Assembly: GCA_000149265.1 (NCBI GenBank)
Contig: CH002950.1
Location: 1,266,764 to 1,330,763, forward strand
DNA length: 64,000 nt
Reading direction: 5' to 3'
Origin: Ciona savignyi
Lineage: Eukaryota; Chordata; Ascidiacea; Phlebobranchia; Cionidae
Under the pieces are notes generated by a model that saw only the letters and a list, made by a program, of their open reading frames with translations, searched no databases and was not told the origin of the DNA. The position numbers were made by a program, and so were the translations under genes. Shown in pieces: positions 13,372-25,111 of the stretch. Position 1 is the stretch's first letter. Every line of letters begins with the position of its first letter.

Positions 13372-13441
13372 CTGACTGATTAGCTTGGTGGGTTAGTGCG
13401 TATGGGATAAACATGAATATCCTGACCTAGCCTATCCTTTA
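13372..13441 (+). repeat. SINE copy with the middle deleted
   Basis: The tRNA-like head (GATTAGCTTGGTGGGTTAGTG) joins directly to the tail (GATAAACATGAATATCCTGA). About 230 internal bases found in full copies are missing. Confidence 0.6.
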
Positions 13442-13734
13442 ATCCAGCTGTTTACGTATTTTTACCTTTTTGAAAATGGCAGAAAAAGAAAAAAAATGAT
13501 TGCACGTTTTAACAGTGTTAACCAACATGCTATATATAATAGCATCTAGCTTGATTGTTTTATTTTACCGGGACTAGTTTCGAAGCCAGATCCGATTTTT
13601 AACAATTATGACATCTGTACGCATGTGCAGGAAAATTGCTTTTACATTGCCCGTTGGAGTCCTTTTCCTTGACCTTGCCCTGTACATGTAACTACGGTGG
13701 CCCATAAGGGCAAACCACAAAATAGGATACACAA

Positions 13735-14422
13735 CACACGAAACCGAAACACAAAACTCGAAACCGAAACACAAAACTCGAAACCGATACACAAAACTTA
13801 AAACTGAAACACAAAACTCGAAACCGGAACACAAAACTCGAAACCGAAACTCGAAACCGAAACACAAAACTCGAAACCGAAACACAAAACTTAAAAACGA
13901 AACACAAAACTCGAAACCGAAACACAAAACTCAAAACCGAAACACAAAACTCGAAACCGAAACACAAAACTCGAAACCGAAACACAAAACTCAAAACCGA
14001 AACGCAAAACTCAAAACCGAAACGCAAAACTCGAAACCGAAACGCAAAACTCGAAACCGAAACACAAAACTCAAAACCGAAACGCAAAACTCGAAACCGA
14101 AACGCAAAACTCGAAACCGAAACACAAAACTCGAAACCGAAACACAAAACTCGAAAACCGAAACACAAAACTCGAAACCGAAACACAAAACTCGAAACCG
14201 AAACACAAAACTCGAAACCGAAACACAAAACTCGAAACCGAAACACAAAACTCGAAACCGAAACACAAAACTCGAAACCGAAACACAAAACTCGAAACCG
14301 AAACACAAAACTCGAAACCGAAACACAAAACTCGAAACCGAAACACAAAACTTAAAACCGAAACACAAAACCGAAACACAAAACCGAAACACAAAACCGA
14401 AACCGAAACACAAAACTCGAAA
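13735..14422 (-). repeat. 20-bp minisatellite, left inverted terminal array
   Basis: About 34 units of TCGAAACCGAAACACAAAAC with one-base variants; the inner end has shorter units. The 20-bp period gives open frames of FRFRVLCFGFEFCVSV-type peptides on the minus strand, which are artefacts of the repeat and not proteins. It is the inverse of the arrays at 24265-26040. Confidence 0.95.
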
Positions 14423-14429
14423 TAATCTT

Positions 14430-14571
14430 ACAATCTCGATACCAGGAATTACAATCTCGATACCAGGAATTACAATCTCGATACCAGGAATTACAATCTC
14501 GATACCAGGAATTACAATCTCGATACCAGGAATTACAATCTCGATACCAGGAATTACAATCTCGATACCAC
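14430..14571 (+). repeat. 21-bp minisatellite
   Basis: Nearly 7 almost identical copies of ACAATCTCGATACCAGGAATT. It abuts the inner side of the left 20-bp array. The high uniformity suggests recent expansion. Confidence 0.95.
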
Positions 14572-14864
14572 GTGTAACATCTTAGATTAGCCGCTTATAG
14601 TACACAGTTAAAGTTGGTTAAAGTTTTTGAATTTTAGGGAAGTATGAAAAGAAAACCGTGTATAGCCCATGGTCGGCCTATTTGGTAAAGCCTTTTTTAT
14701 ACCATGAAATAAGTGATAAATATATTTTTGGTTGCAAATTAATGCGCCTAGCTCTAGCCTAGTTGTTACCCAACCTGTAGCCTAGCCGACCACGCAGCAG
14801 CTCCACCATTAACCTAACTTTGCTTACAGAAAGTTCAGGAGTGTTTTTGATTTAATAGGCTACA

Positions 14865-17800
14865 ATGTTTTGTCCTTCATGTGGAACAGCAATCAAAAAA
14901 TCATTTAAATTCTGTCCGCAATGCTCATTTTTTCTAAGCAACCATCCCCCTTCACCTTCTCTTTCAGATGGCCAAACAAGTTTTTCAAACATACCCAGCT
15001 CATCCTCCAGTCAGTATCCTATGCACAGTACCCCAGTAAGTCTGCTGTCAAAGCATAGTTCAAACGAAGATCAGGATATATTACCAAGCATTTTACCGAA
15101 ATTTAGTCACTTTCTGGCAACAAAAAGTGAAGAAAGGCAGTCCATGTCATACAGGCCAAAACTAAAAAGCTTAAAAAAAATTGAGAAAGATGAAGTAACA
15201 ATTAGTATAGGACTAATGGAATCCAAGTTTATAGATGGCAAATCGATTGAATATTCGATTAGCAGGGGAAAAGTACTTCCTCTTAAAGTAAGAAAGGTTT
15301 CAGGCAGTCAAGAGATTCTTCAAGCTGCCTTGAAGAAGAGGACAGATTTTGACAAAAGTTTCCGAAGAGATAAAATATACAAGTTGTCATACCCTGATGC
15401 CACAGAAGTAATATATATACCTGGAACAAAGGAAGAATTTAAATTGATAAAATATAAGGAAGAACTAGGGAAACCTTATGGAAGAATCACACTTTATTTG
15501 TGTTGTCAAATTAATACGGATAGTGTTGCTCAGGAAAGTGACTCGTCAGATGAGGATGTGACCAGCAGGTCGTTTACATTACCATTAGAGCCAAGCTTTG
15601 TAGATAGCAATCAACCTTCATCATCTGCTAAGGTATTTGTGGCAATGGTGCGATGTCCAATTTGCAATCAAAAATTTTCCAAATATGACATAGAAGTGCA
15701 TGCAGATGCTTGCCTTAACAGCAAAACCAACCCATTCATGTGCTTTGAAAGCAACACTGATGATGATTTCGATTTACATGACCCTGAAGAACTGAACGAA
15801 GGTTCACCACAATGCCTCTCTCCTTCTCATGGATTAGAAATTTTAAATACCGAAAACCCACAAGAAATAAAATCAGCAATTTCCACAGCTATTAGAAGTG
15901 CTGTTATAGAAGATACCAGCAACCATTTACAAATCAGTGTTCGCCGGGGATTTTCTTTTGCAGATTTCAAATCATTTTTCAGCAAGAGCTGGAATAAAAG
16001 ACAACAAAACAAACCATACCACATAACTTACATAGGGGAATCAGGTGTCGACACTGGAGGCATTTCGAGAGATTTTTATGCAGGTAAATTTATTTGAATA
16101 TAAAAACAGACTAAAGGTCCAATCCAACACGCTACTACCTGCCAATACCACTATACTAGACCATCCAGATTGCATTCTTTTAATAGGCCACAGTGAAAAA
16201 AATGTTTAATTATTTTTATTATTTTGCGAATAAAGAGTTTATTGCCATTGGAAGTGATAGCTCATAGTAAAAAAACTGACCAAACTATTCATTTTCCTAG
16301 AAGCTTTGCAAGAAGTAAAATGCCAACACTTCGCTGGGACAGAGGATGAGGGATATGAGCCATTGTGTGGTCTAGTCAGCATAGCAGATGGCACAGTTCA
16401 AACTATCGGACATCTCTTTGCTGCCAGCCTGTGCAATGGTGGAAGGGGTCCAGGCTTTCTAGCACCTTGGGTTTTTAAATATTTAGTTGGTGGTTTGGAA
16501 GAAGTAATCAAAATATTACCTGCCGAGCTTCCGAATACATCCGTATATTTTAATATATATAAGCAGGTGTGTTTTTCAACAGCTCTATAATAACTTGGTC
16601 TTTTTTATGAATTTTAAAATATTATTATTTACAGTTATTCGCTGCACAAACTGACGGAGATGTGGCCAAAACGTTACAAAGCGATTACGATATGCTTGAT
16701 GCGATAGGATATAGAGGGAATCCGGCTAAGGCAAACTTGAAAAATAGAAACAATGTTTTACAGTAAGAACTTTTATTTACTCTACATATGGTCTATTGAA
16801 CAAAATCTGAAGGGAATCAGAAAAACAGGTGTGCTTATATCCATTTTTATTTGTAAGACTTTCAGAAACACAGGTGTGCTTATATCCATTTTTATTTGTA
16901 AGACTTTCAGAAACACAGGTGTGCTTATATCCATTTTTATTTGTAAGTTTTGCTTAACAGCATCATCAGTTCTTATTCAAATTGAAACAATCCTATTTGA
17001 ATAAGAATTCTATCCGAATGAATAAGAATTCTATCCGAATGGAGGCGTGGGTTCGAACTTCGAATCCCACTACTGACACCATGTAATAATGAGTTCTAAC
17101 ACATTTACTTCATATGAGTTATTGACTCTATCTATATAACTTATGTGTTCCTGGCAGGTCTAAGCACGTGTATACATCAGAGCACTCGTTATAGCGGTCC
17201 TCATTGTATTGCGTCAAGTATTGAATGTCCTTGGGATTTACATAAAGCATTGTGGGAATTATGTTAACACTAGGGGCGCTATATTTAACTATTACATAGA
17301 CACACCTGTTTTTCTGATTCCCTTCAGATTTTGTTAAATACTGATTTGTATCAATTAGTGTGTAATCCAAAATTCCAAACCATCACACCGTGGGGACGGT
17401 TGATTGCAATTTGCAACTGCAGTCTTACTAACTGCCAAAAACTAAATGGGTTATTATTTGTTAGATCCCTGTTCATGAAATCAAAAGTTGAACCATTGCT
17501 GCCTACATTGGATGCCATTGTTAGTGGCTTATCCTGTTACAACATGAGAGATGTAATTGTAAACAACAAGATACTTTTTCAACCAGTGTTTTGTCCATCT
17601 ACCATTTTTACTTGGAATCATGAAGACTTTATGAGTATATTGACACCACAGTTTTCTGAAGAGCGAAGTAACAAAAAAAGTTTGGAAACCACAACTTTCA
17701 AAGCATTTCTAGATTTTGCTGAAATGTGCTATTATGATGGTATGTATAAAATATGCCATATTTACCTTCAGCGAATGCCATATTTACATTCAGCAGGGTT

Positions 17801-18198
17801 GGAATTATATGAACAGACAATTCATCAGAATATTTGTAGTGTGCATTTTTCGTTTTTTTAAATTTATTTTCTTAATCTGAAAGCAGCATCACCTATGCTT
17901 TAAGTAACCCTACTGTTTCCCACATTTTACAGACCAATTTCCACTTACATTGGGGCATCTGATGAAATTTATTAGTGGGTCACCAACAATGCCTCCCCTT
18001 GGGTTGCCTTCTAATGTAACGGTTGAATTCCTGCATGATTGCAAGCCATCAGTGAGTGGAACTGCATGTCACTGTTTGCCAACAGTGAGTACATGCAGCA
18101 TAACTTTGAAGCTGCCGGTACATATTAGAAGTGCAGATGAAATGCAGCAGTCATTTGGAAGTGCACTTGCTTGTGAACAGGGTTTTGGGCTTATATAA
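14865..18198 (+). CDS. Transposon-borne HECT-type E3 ubiquitin ligase, possibly inactive
   Basis: Exons 14865-16083, 16301-16566, 16635-16762, 17328-17739 and 17933-18198, about 765 codons. N-terminus: zinc ribbon CPSC...CPQC (residues 3-20). Residues about 264-283 form a UBZ-like C2HC finger (CPIC...HADAC). From about 350 to the end lies a HECT domain: SGVDTGGISRDFY, then near the C-terminus LPTVSTCSITLKLP with the presumed catalytic cysteine at 18094-18096, ending QGFGLI. HECT enzymes take ubiquitin onto this cysteine and pass it to targets. Odd: exon 3's best donor (CA^GTAAGA) leaves phase 2, but the only acceptor before exon 4, which lies inside a MITE end, needs phase 0. The joined frame is therefore broken unless a weak donor is used. 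Gene and integrase converge inside one transposon. Confidence 0.8.
16796..17338. mobile_element. TA-flanked MITE in HECT intron 3
   Basis: Inverted ends of about 38 bp, with one mismatch in the outer part: AACAAAATCTGAAGGGAATC and, 540 bases on, its inverse. Each is bordered by TA (16794-16795, 17339-17340), the target of Tc1/mariner-type elements. The right arm supplies the CCCTTCAG that would be the splice acceptor of exon 4. The interior holds 45-bp tandem repeats. Confidence 0.75.
16825..16947 (+). repeat. 45-bp tandem repeat, 2.7 copies
   Basis: Unit starts ACAGGTGTGCTTATATCC and ends AAGACTTTCAGAAAC. Copies are essentially identical. It lies inside the MITE of HECT intron 3, and its first 9 bases overlap the end of the left inverted arm. 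Confidence 0.9.
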
Positions 18199-18202
18199 AA
18201 GC

Positions 18203-18362
18203 AGGCAACGCTAAAGGGAGGGAAAGCGGGATGGAGGGAAAGTGCTCACCAAAACTATGACAATTAATTTTAACCATGTTTAAAACTAACTCTTATGCCC
18301 TAATATATATTTTGGTGTTCAGTTTTCCTCCTTCCCACTTTCCTCCTTTTAGTTTTCCCCTA
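18203..18362. mobile_element. MITE with GGGAAGGAGGAAAACTG-type inverted ends
   Basis: The left arm (GGGAGGGAAAGCGGGATGG, about 18215) and right arm (CCTCCTTCCCACTTTCCTCC, about 18329) are imperfect inverses. It is related to the element at 2150-2372 and sits between the two convergent transposon genes. Confidence 0.5.
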
Positions 18363-18695
18363 AAAATGCTGTTACAAAACGCTTTTGTATATTGGCTAAT
18401 AGCCACCTTTCGTTATTTCCCACTGTTTAGTAAAAGTGATGTCAATTATTTTTTTTATTTTGTATTAAAAATTAAAAATAAGTCTTAACTAACAGAATTT
18501 ACTCACAAACACTCGCACAGTAGGAATGAAAAAATAAATTTGAGGAGATATTAGAATTGTTTTAAAATCGATCACATCTGTCCGAATATGTAGTGGTATG
18601 TATAAAAATAAAAAAAATCTAATATTTTGGTTGTTTCAGCTCAATTGCTCAAGACTCACCCTAGGTAGATTATAATAGGATTCCTCCCAATGAAT

Positions 18696-19966
18696 TTATT
18701 CTTTGGCAAGTCTTAACAGCAGATTATAGTTTTGTAATGCATTGTGCCAGTCAATACAATGATGCATTGGGAGATTTTGTGAAATGTGACTAAAATAATT
18801 TTGATAGATACTATATCTTGGCTCAATGTCTGGTAAGTTGCTAGTGACTTCATACTTTTGTTGGTCAGTCAGTGGTTGTAGAAAACTCTTTGTTGAATAA
18901 GACTCTGGAAGATAAAACAGTTCATCAGGTCTTCCGGCTACCGTTTCCCTGTTAGATTTTCGGATGTAATGTGTGTTCCAACACTTCTTGATATCATCCA
19001 ATTCTTTTTGAATTAAATTCGAAAAGGAAAACCACAAACACTCTGTTTGCACAGTGTTTCCAGGAGTAAAAATTTCTCTGTCTATTAAGTCCTTAAAAAA
19101 ATTGATCCACCATGTTGTGCCGCTTTTTCTTAATATAGACCACCAAGCTTCTATTCTTTGGTTGTGTGGAGATGTTCCATAAATATGACCTTTCATGTTA
19201 TTTGTTAAATAACTTTGGGTAGCAGCTACGATCCCATTTTCTGTACCACAATCTGTTCTTACTTTTTGGGGGAATCCGCCAAAATCCGTAACTGCATCCC
19301 AGAATAGATGTGCAATAACAGCAGGGTCATTATTGCTTCGTAAAACTTCAAGCCATATTAATTTTCTGCTCCATCCATCAATGCAGCCATGTATAGCAAA
19401 TCCGTAAGGTTTTAATTTATCATACCCATCCCAGGTGCCAGCAAAAGTTTGGACCAGGCGATATGTATTGTCTTCTTTTTAATCGTTTAGCTCGTCTCAG
19501 TTCACAGCCTCCGGGGTCCATTTCTTTCAAAAATGAAGCCACCTGACCACGGGAAGCTATATAACCATCTCTGCGCAAACTGTGCCACATGCTTCTATAA
19601 CCTAGCATGCATCCAGCGCCATCAAGTTTTTTGTTGTAATTTGGCCTTGATATCTTGATCATCAGTAACTATTGATCTTCGTTTCAATCCGTAAACACGT
19701 AAACGATTCTTCAATGTTCTTAAACTCATTTTTTTAGCATGGTACTTTTCCAAAAGGACAATTATTGTGGCGTATGAGAAGCCATTACGAAAATAATGCC
19801 TTATGAGCAGTTCTTCTGTTATTGGATTAGCACAATACGGACAGAAGTTGCATGCTGGGCTAATTCTCCGTTTACACCTCTGGCATTGGCATAATTCTTC
19901 CATGGTAGGAAAATATCTAAACGTGACTTCGATCAAATAATTCGAAGCAATATTGGCACTCGGCAC
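18696..19966 (-). pseudogene. DDE integrase (IS3/retroviral integrase-like), two frameshifts
   Basis: Read from 19966 (or the inner Met at 19903) leftwards. N-terminal zinc ribbon CQRC...CPYC; helical DNA-binding-like region (YGLKRR); then LGYRSMWHSLRRDGY; then the catalytic core. The triad is visible: first Asp in WHL-D-GYDKL, second in VRTDCGTENG, Glu in SPHNQRIEAWW. The C-terminal part (ECLWFSFSNLIQKELDDI) follows to the stop at 18696. Two single-base insertions break the frame: an extra A in the A-run near 19627-19633 and an extra G near 19430-19433. The second falls at the first catalytic Asp. Removing one base at each site restores one continuous frame of about 420 codons, so decay (or sequencing error) is recent. 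It resembles the integrase-core proteins found in many copies in fish and cnidarian genomes. It would move the surrounding element. Confidence 0.85.
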
Positions 19967-20267
19967 CGGCAGGTGAAACTTTTTTATGGCAAAATTAATA
20001 CATACCGATTTGCTGACTCATCATAAATAAAAAAGAGAACAACCGCCGTACTGTTTAAAATAATCTTTGTGCAGTTTAAACAGCTGCCTAATTGCCGGTC
20101 AAACAACAGTGCGTATCTTCTGGTAATCCTATACATTAACACATTGGAAACTACCGGTAGGCGGTATATATACATTTTATAAACAAAGGATTAAAAAAAA
20201 AACCTGGCCTAGCTAGCATGCATCTGGGAATGGTGGGCATGTATTATTTCAATGGGGATACGAATAG

Positions 20268-20569
20268 TCCGGCCGGTTGGCCTAGCGGTTAAGTGCGTCG
20301 CCTTTCAATCGAAAGGTTGTAGGTACGAAACTGGTCGCTAGCTAGTCGGTTGTGTCCTTGGGCAAGGCACTTTACGGACATTGCCTGGACCCAGCGGATT
20401 AATGGGTTCTACCAAATTGAAGGAACGTGTGAATCATACACAACACACTGCAATAGCTCCGGTAACCCGACAGTGGGCGCGAGGTGATCTAACGATTGCC
20501 CGTGTGTTAACCCCCTTGGTTTTCCCATTCACGGGGATAAACATGAATATCCTATCCTATCCTATCCTA
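20268..20569 (+). repeat. tRNA-derived SINE, full length
   Basis: The head GGCCGGTTGGCCTAGCGGTT resembles a tRNA with an A box (TAGCGGTTAAGTG); the B box (GGTTCGAAACTGG in sister copies) follows. The body has CCTTGGGCAAGGCACTT and AACCCAGCGGATTAATGGGT, and the tail is (TATCC)n. The copy lies within the large transposon beside the satellite. Confidence 0.85.
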
Positions 20570-20575
20570 ATATTA

Positions 20576-23290
20576 ACTAGTTACCACAAAATTACTTAGT
20601 TATCTGCTTTACATTTTAAACGAAAGCAATCAACGCACATAAGTCACGTATATTTTCATATACGTCATAGACTTGATTTCAAACAGCTTCCATACATCTA
20701 AATCGACGTATTTTTGTAGTAAATAGATAAAACTGGTCAAAGTAGTGCAATGCATACATATTAACTAGTTTCCAACAAATGAGCTGCCTATCTTGTTACC
20801 ATTTCAAACGAAACCAATCAACGCACACAAGTCGCGTATATTTTGTAAATATGTCATAGACTTGATATCAAACAGCTTGCATACATCTAAAATTCTAAAT
20901 CAACGTATTCTTTACAGTAGAAGGATAACACTTAATAAAGTCGTGCAGTGCACACATATCAACTAGTTACCAAAAAAAGTACTCCGATATCTGCTTTTCA
21001 TTTCAAACGAAAGCAATCAACGCACCACGTAGCGTGAATATTCAGTGGTTGCCGTTATATTTCAAACAGCTTACATACATTTAAAGTAACGTATTTTTAC
21101 AGTAGATAGATAAAACTTGGTAAAGTTTTGCAGTGCACACATATCAACCAGAACCTAAAAAATACTTCGTTATCTGCTTAACATTTTAAACTAAAGCAAT
21201 CAACACACACAAGTCGCGTATATTTCGCATAAACGTCATAGACTTGATATCAAACAGCTTTCATACATCTAAATCGACGTATTTCAGTAGTAGATGGATA
21301 AAACTTGGTAAAGTCGTGCATTGCTCACATATCAACCAGTACCTAAAAAATTACTGCGTTACCTGCTTTACATTTTAAACGAAAGCAATCAACGCCCCAC
21401 ATAGCGTGAATATTTAGTGGTTGTCGTTATTTCAAACAGCTTTCATAAATCTAAATCATCGCATTTTTGTAGTAGATAGATAAAACTTGGTAAAGCCGTG
21501 CAGTGCACACATATCAACCAGTACCTAAAAAATACTTCGTTATCTGCTTAACATTTTAAACTAAAGCAATCAACACACACAAGTCGCGTATATTTCGCAT
21601 AAACGTCATAAACTTGATATCAAACAGCTTTCATACATCTAAATCGACGTATTTTTGTAATAGATAGATACAACTTGTCAAAGTAGTGCAATGTATACAT
21701 ATTAACTAGTTTCCAACAAATGAGCTGCCTATCTTGTTACCATTTCAAACGAAAGCAATCAACGCACACAAGTCGCGTATATTTTGTAAATATGTCATAG
21801 ACTTTATATCAAACAGCTTGCATACATCTAAATCAACGTATTTTTTACATTAGATGGACAAAACTTGGTAAAGTCGTGCAGTGCACACATATCAACTAGT
21901 TTTAACAAAATTACTTCGATATCTGCTTTGCATTTCAAACGAAAGCAATCAACGCACCACGTAGCGTAAATATTCAGTGGTTGCCGTTATTTCAAACAGC
22001 TTACATACATCTAAAGTAACGTATTTTTACAGTAGATATATAAAACTTGGTAAAGTTTTGCGGTGCACATATATCAACCAGCAGTACCTAAAAAAATACT
22101 TCGTTATCTGCTTAACATTTCAAACTAAAGTAATCAACGTACACAAGTCGCGTATATTTCGCATAAACGTCATAGACTTGATATCAAACAGCTTTCATAC
22201 ATCTAAATCGACGTATTTCAGTAGTAGATGGATAAAACTTGGTAAAGTCGTGCAGTGAACACATATTAACTAGTAACCACAAAATTACTTTGATATCTGC
22301 TTTACATTTCAAACGAAAGCAATCAACGCACACAAGTCGCGTATATTTCGTATATACGTCATAGACTTGATATCAAACAGCTTTCATACATCTAAATCGA
22401 CGTATTTCAGTAGTAGATGGATAAAACTTGGTAAAGTCGTGCATTGCTCACATATCAACCAGTACCTAAAAAATTACTGCGTTACCTGCTTTACATTTTA
22501 AACGAAAGCAATCAACGCCCCACATAGCGTGAATATTTAGTGGTTGCCGTTATTTCAAACAGCTTTCATACATCTAAATCATCGCATTTTTGTAGTAGAT
22601 AGATAAAACTTATTAAAGTAGTGCAATGTATACATATTAACTAGTTACCAACAAATGAGCTGCCTATCTTTTTATCATTTCAAACGAAAGCAATCAACGC
22701 ACACAAGTCGCGTATATTTTCATATACGTCATAGACTTGATATCAAACAGCTTTCATACATCTAAATCGACGTATTTCAGTAGTAGATGCATAAAACTTG
22801 GTAAAGTCGAGCATTGCTCACATATCAACCAGTACCTAAAAAATTACTGCGTTATCTGCTTTACATTTCAAACGAAAGCAATCAACGCACACAAGTCGAG
22901 TATATTTCGCATAAACGTCATAGACTTGATATCAAACGGCTTTCATACATCTAAATCGACGTATTTCAGTAGTAGATGCATAAAACTTGGTAAAGTCGAG
23001 CATTGCTCACATATCAACCAGTACCTAAAAAATTACTGCGTTATCTGCTTTACATTTCAAACGAAAGCAATCAACGCACACAAGTCGCGTATATTTCGTA
23101 TATACGTCATAGACTTGATATCACACAGCTTTCATACATCTAAATCGACGTATTTCAGTAGTGCTCACATATAAGCCAGTATCTAAAAAAATACCTTATT
23201 ATCTCCTTTACATTTCAAACAAAAGCAATCAACGCACCACACAATAAGGTATATATTCCTTGGTTGCCATTATTTCAAACATTGTTCGAG
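20576..23290 (+). repeat. ~186-bp satellite array, about 15 copies
   Basis: The word AAAGCAATCAAC recurs at intervals of 181-197 bases (last interval about 160). Each unit also has CAAACAGCTT-CATACATCTAAA and GTAGTAGATGGATAAAACTTG. Two subtypes differ after the AATCAACGC word: B (CACACAAGTCGCGTATATTT) and A (CACCACGTAGCGTGAATATT). The order is BBA BA BBA BBA BBB A, suggesting a higher-order unit of about 560 bp. The open frames inside are not genes. Confidence 0.93.
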
Positions 23291-23750
23291 ATCGAAGTGG
23301 GAAAACAGGTTGCGCATATTGATGTTATCTGACAAGATATCACCCTGTAGTCAATTGGAGTACACTCCAAGTAAGATAACCATACATGTGTTGATTTTCA
23401 TTTTTTGGTTAAGAATTCCTGAAACCACCATGTATTTTCACCTCACTCGGTAATATATATATATATCGAACGAGGTTGTCGTGCGACCACAGGTTGATGA
23501 TGATATTTTATTTTCATTCTACAAGATATCGTTTTGCAGTCAATTCGACTGCATTTTAAATAATAGCACGAAATCCTACATGCACTGCTTTTAATGTTGG
23601 GCCAAAAAAGTGTTAAACCGCAGTGTATTTTCATCTCGATCGATGAAATAACGGGCGAGGTTATCGGGTGACCACAGGTTGATGAGTTGATGACATCATT
23701 TTATTCTATTTTAGAAAATATCGCTTGGTTTAATGGGTTGAACAAAATGT
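23285..23750 (+). repeat. Diverged second tandem repeat, 2-3 copies of ~180 bp
   Basis: Words recur: ACAAGATATCGTTTTGCAGT (23522) against ACAAGATATCACCCTGTAGT (23332), and GTGACCACAGGTTGATGA (23669) against GTGCGACCACAGGTTGATGA (23481). It follows directly on the 186-bp satellite. 23751-24248 is AT-rich with no gene seen. Confidence 0.6.
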
Positions 23751-24264
23751 GCCATATTTTAATCACCCTTAACCATAGTCCTTTTGCTGTACGAACTATG
23801 ATTCAATTAGCTGCAAAAGCTTCGGTGGGTTTCTTTCTCCGGTTTCCCCGAAATTTATCGTAAATTGAAAACTACAGATTTGTCCTTTAATTTGGACTAG
23901 ACTTTATTTTTTATTTCAACAGACCAAGTTTCTGACAAATCTACCAATTCAATTTTCAAATTAAATCAGGCTATAGCATAGCCTGTGTAACCACTCAAAG
24001 GGTGACGTAACATTCGCAATTTCCATAAAAACGTATTAAATAAGAGTAGGTATATCTTGATACCAGTTTACAAATGTGGCTAAAGTAAATATTATGTAAT
24101 TTTTCGTTAGGACAGGCTTTATAATCTTTTTAATTTAAAATTTAAATGATTGAAGAAATTAATCTTTCGATGCTGTATTACGTCATTATTTAAATTGTTG
24201 TTAAATAATATATGTTAATTATGTGTCACAATCGTTACTTTTGGCATTATAGAATTGTGCAAGA

Positions 24265-25102
24265 ACAGTTTGTGTTTCGAGTTTTGTGTTTCGGTTTTGC
24301 GTTTTGTGTTTCGGTTTCGAGTTTTGTGTTTCGGTTTCGAGTTTTGTGTTTCGGTTTCGAGTTTTGTGTTTCGGTTTCGAGTTTTGTGTTTCGGTTTTGA
24401 GTTTTGTGTTTCAGTTTTAAGTTTTGTGTTTCGGTTTTAAGTTTTGTGTTTCGGTTTTGTGTTTCGGTTTCGAGTTTTGTGTTTCGGTTTTGAGTTTTGT
24501 GTTTCGGTTTCGAGTTTTGTGTTTCGGTTTTGAGTTTTGTGTTTCAGTTTCGAGTTTTGTGTTTCGGTTTTGAGTTTTGTGTTTCGGTTTCGAGTTTTGT
24601 GTTTCGGTTTTGAGTTTTGTGTTTCGGTTTCGAGTTTTGTGTTTCGGTTTTGAGTTTTGTGTTTCGGTTTTGAGTTTTGTGTTTCGGTTTCGAGTTTTGT
24701 GTTTCGGTTTTGAGTTTTGTGTTTCAGTTTTAAGTTTTGTGTTTCAGTTTCGAGTTTTGTGTTTCGGTTTCGAGTTTTGTGTTTCGGTTTCGAGTTTTGT
24801 GTTTCAGTTTTAAGTTTTGTGTTTCAGTTTCGAGTTTTGTGTTTCGGTTTCGAGTTTTGTGTTTCGGTTTCGAGTTTTGTGTTTCGGTTTCGAGTTTTGT
24901 GTTTCAGTTTTAAGTTTTGTGTTTCAGTTTTAAGTTTTGTGTTTCGGTTTCGAGTTTTGTGTTTCGGTTTCGAGTTTTGTGTTTCGGTTTCGAGTTTTGT
25001 GTTTCGGTTTCGAGTTTTGTGTTTCAGTTTCAAGTTTTGTGTTTCAGTTTTAAGTTTTGTGTTTCGGCTTCCAGTTTTGCGTATCCCATTTTGTGGGTTG
25101 CC
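24265..25102 (+). repeat. 20-bp minisatellite, right terminal array (first assembled copy)
   Basis: About 41 units of GTTTTGTGTTTCGGTTTCGA with variants. It starts after ATTATAGAATTGTGCAAGAA and ends in the element's terminal sequence, which is error-laden here and runs into a gap. Confidence 0.95.
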
Positions 25103-25111
25103 CTTATGGGC

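Noticed and set aside
13574..14413. Minus-strand open frames of FRFRVLCFGFEFCVSV repeats
   Set aside because: They are produced by the 20-bp minisatellite, which is open in several frames; the same happens at 24212-26088.
13735..14571. CRISPR-like look of the short regular repeats
   Set aside because: Units are contiguous with no unique spacers, and the DNA is animal.
17041..17075. tRNA-like GGGTTCGAACTTCGAATCCC
   Set aside because: It is a B-box-like inverted word, but there is no A box at a suitable distance and no cloverleaf.
20268..20340. Genuine tRNA gene
   Set aside because: The tRNA-like head is part of a SINE body repeated about 15 times with mutated stems.
21977..23174. Open frames with repeated SNSFHTSKSTYFSSR peptides
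   Set aside because: Chance open frame through the 186-bp satellite.
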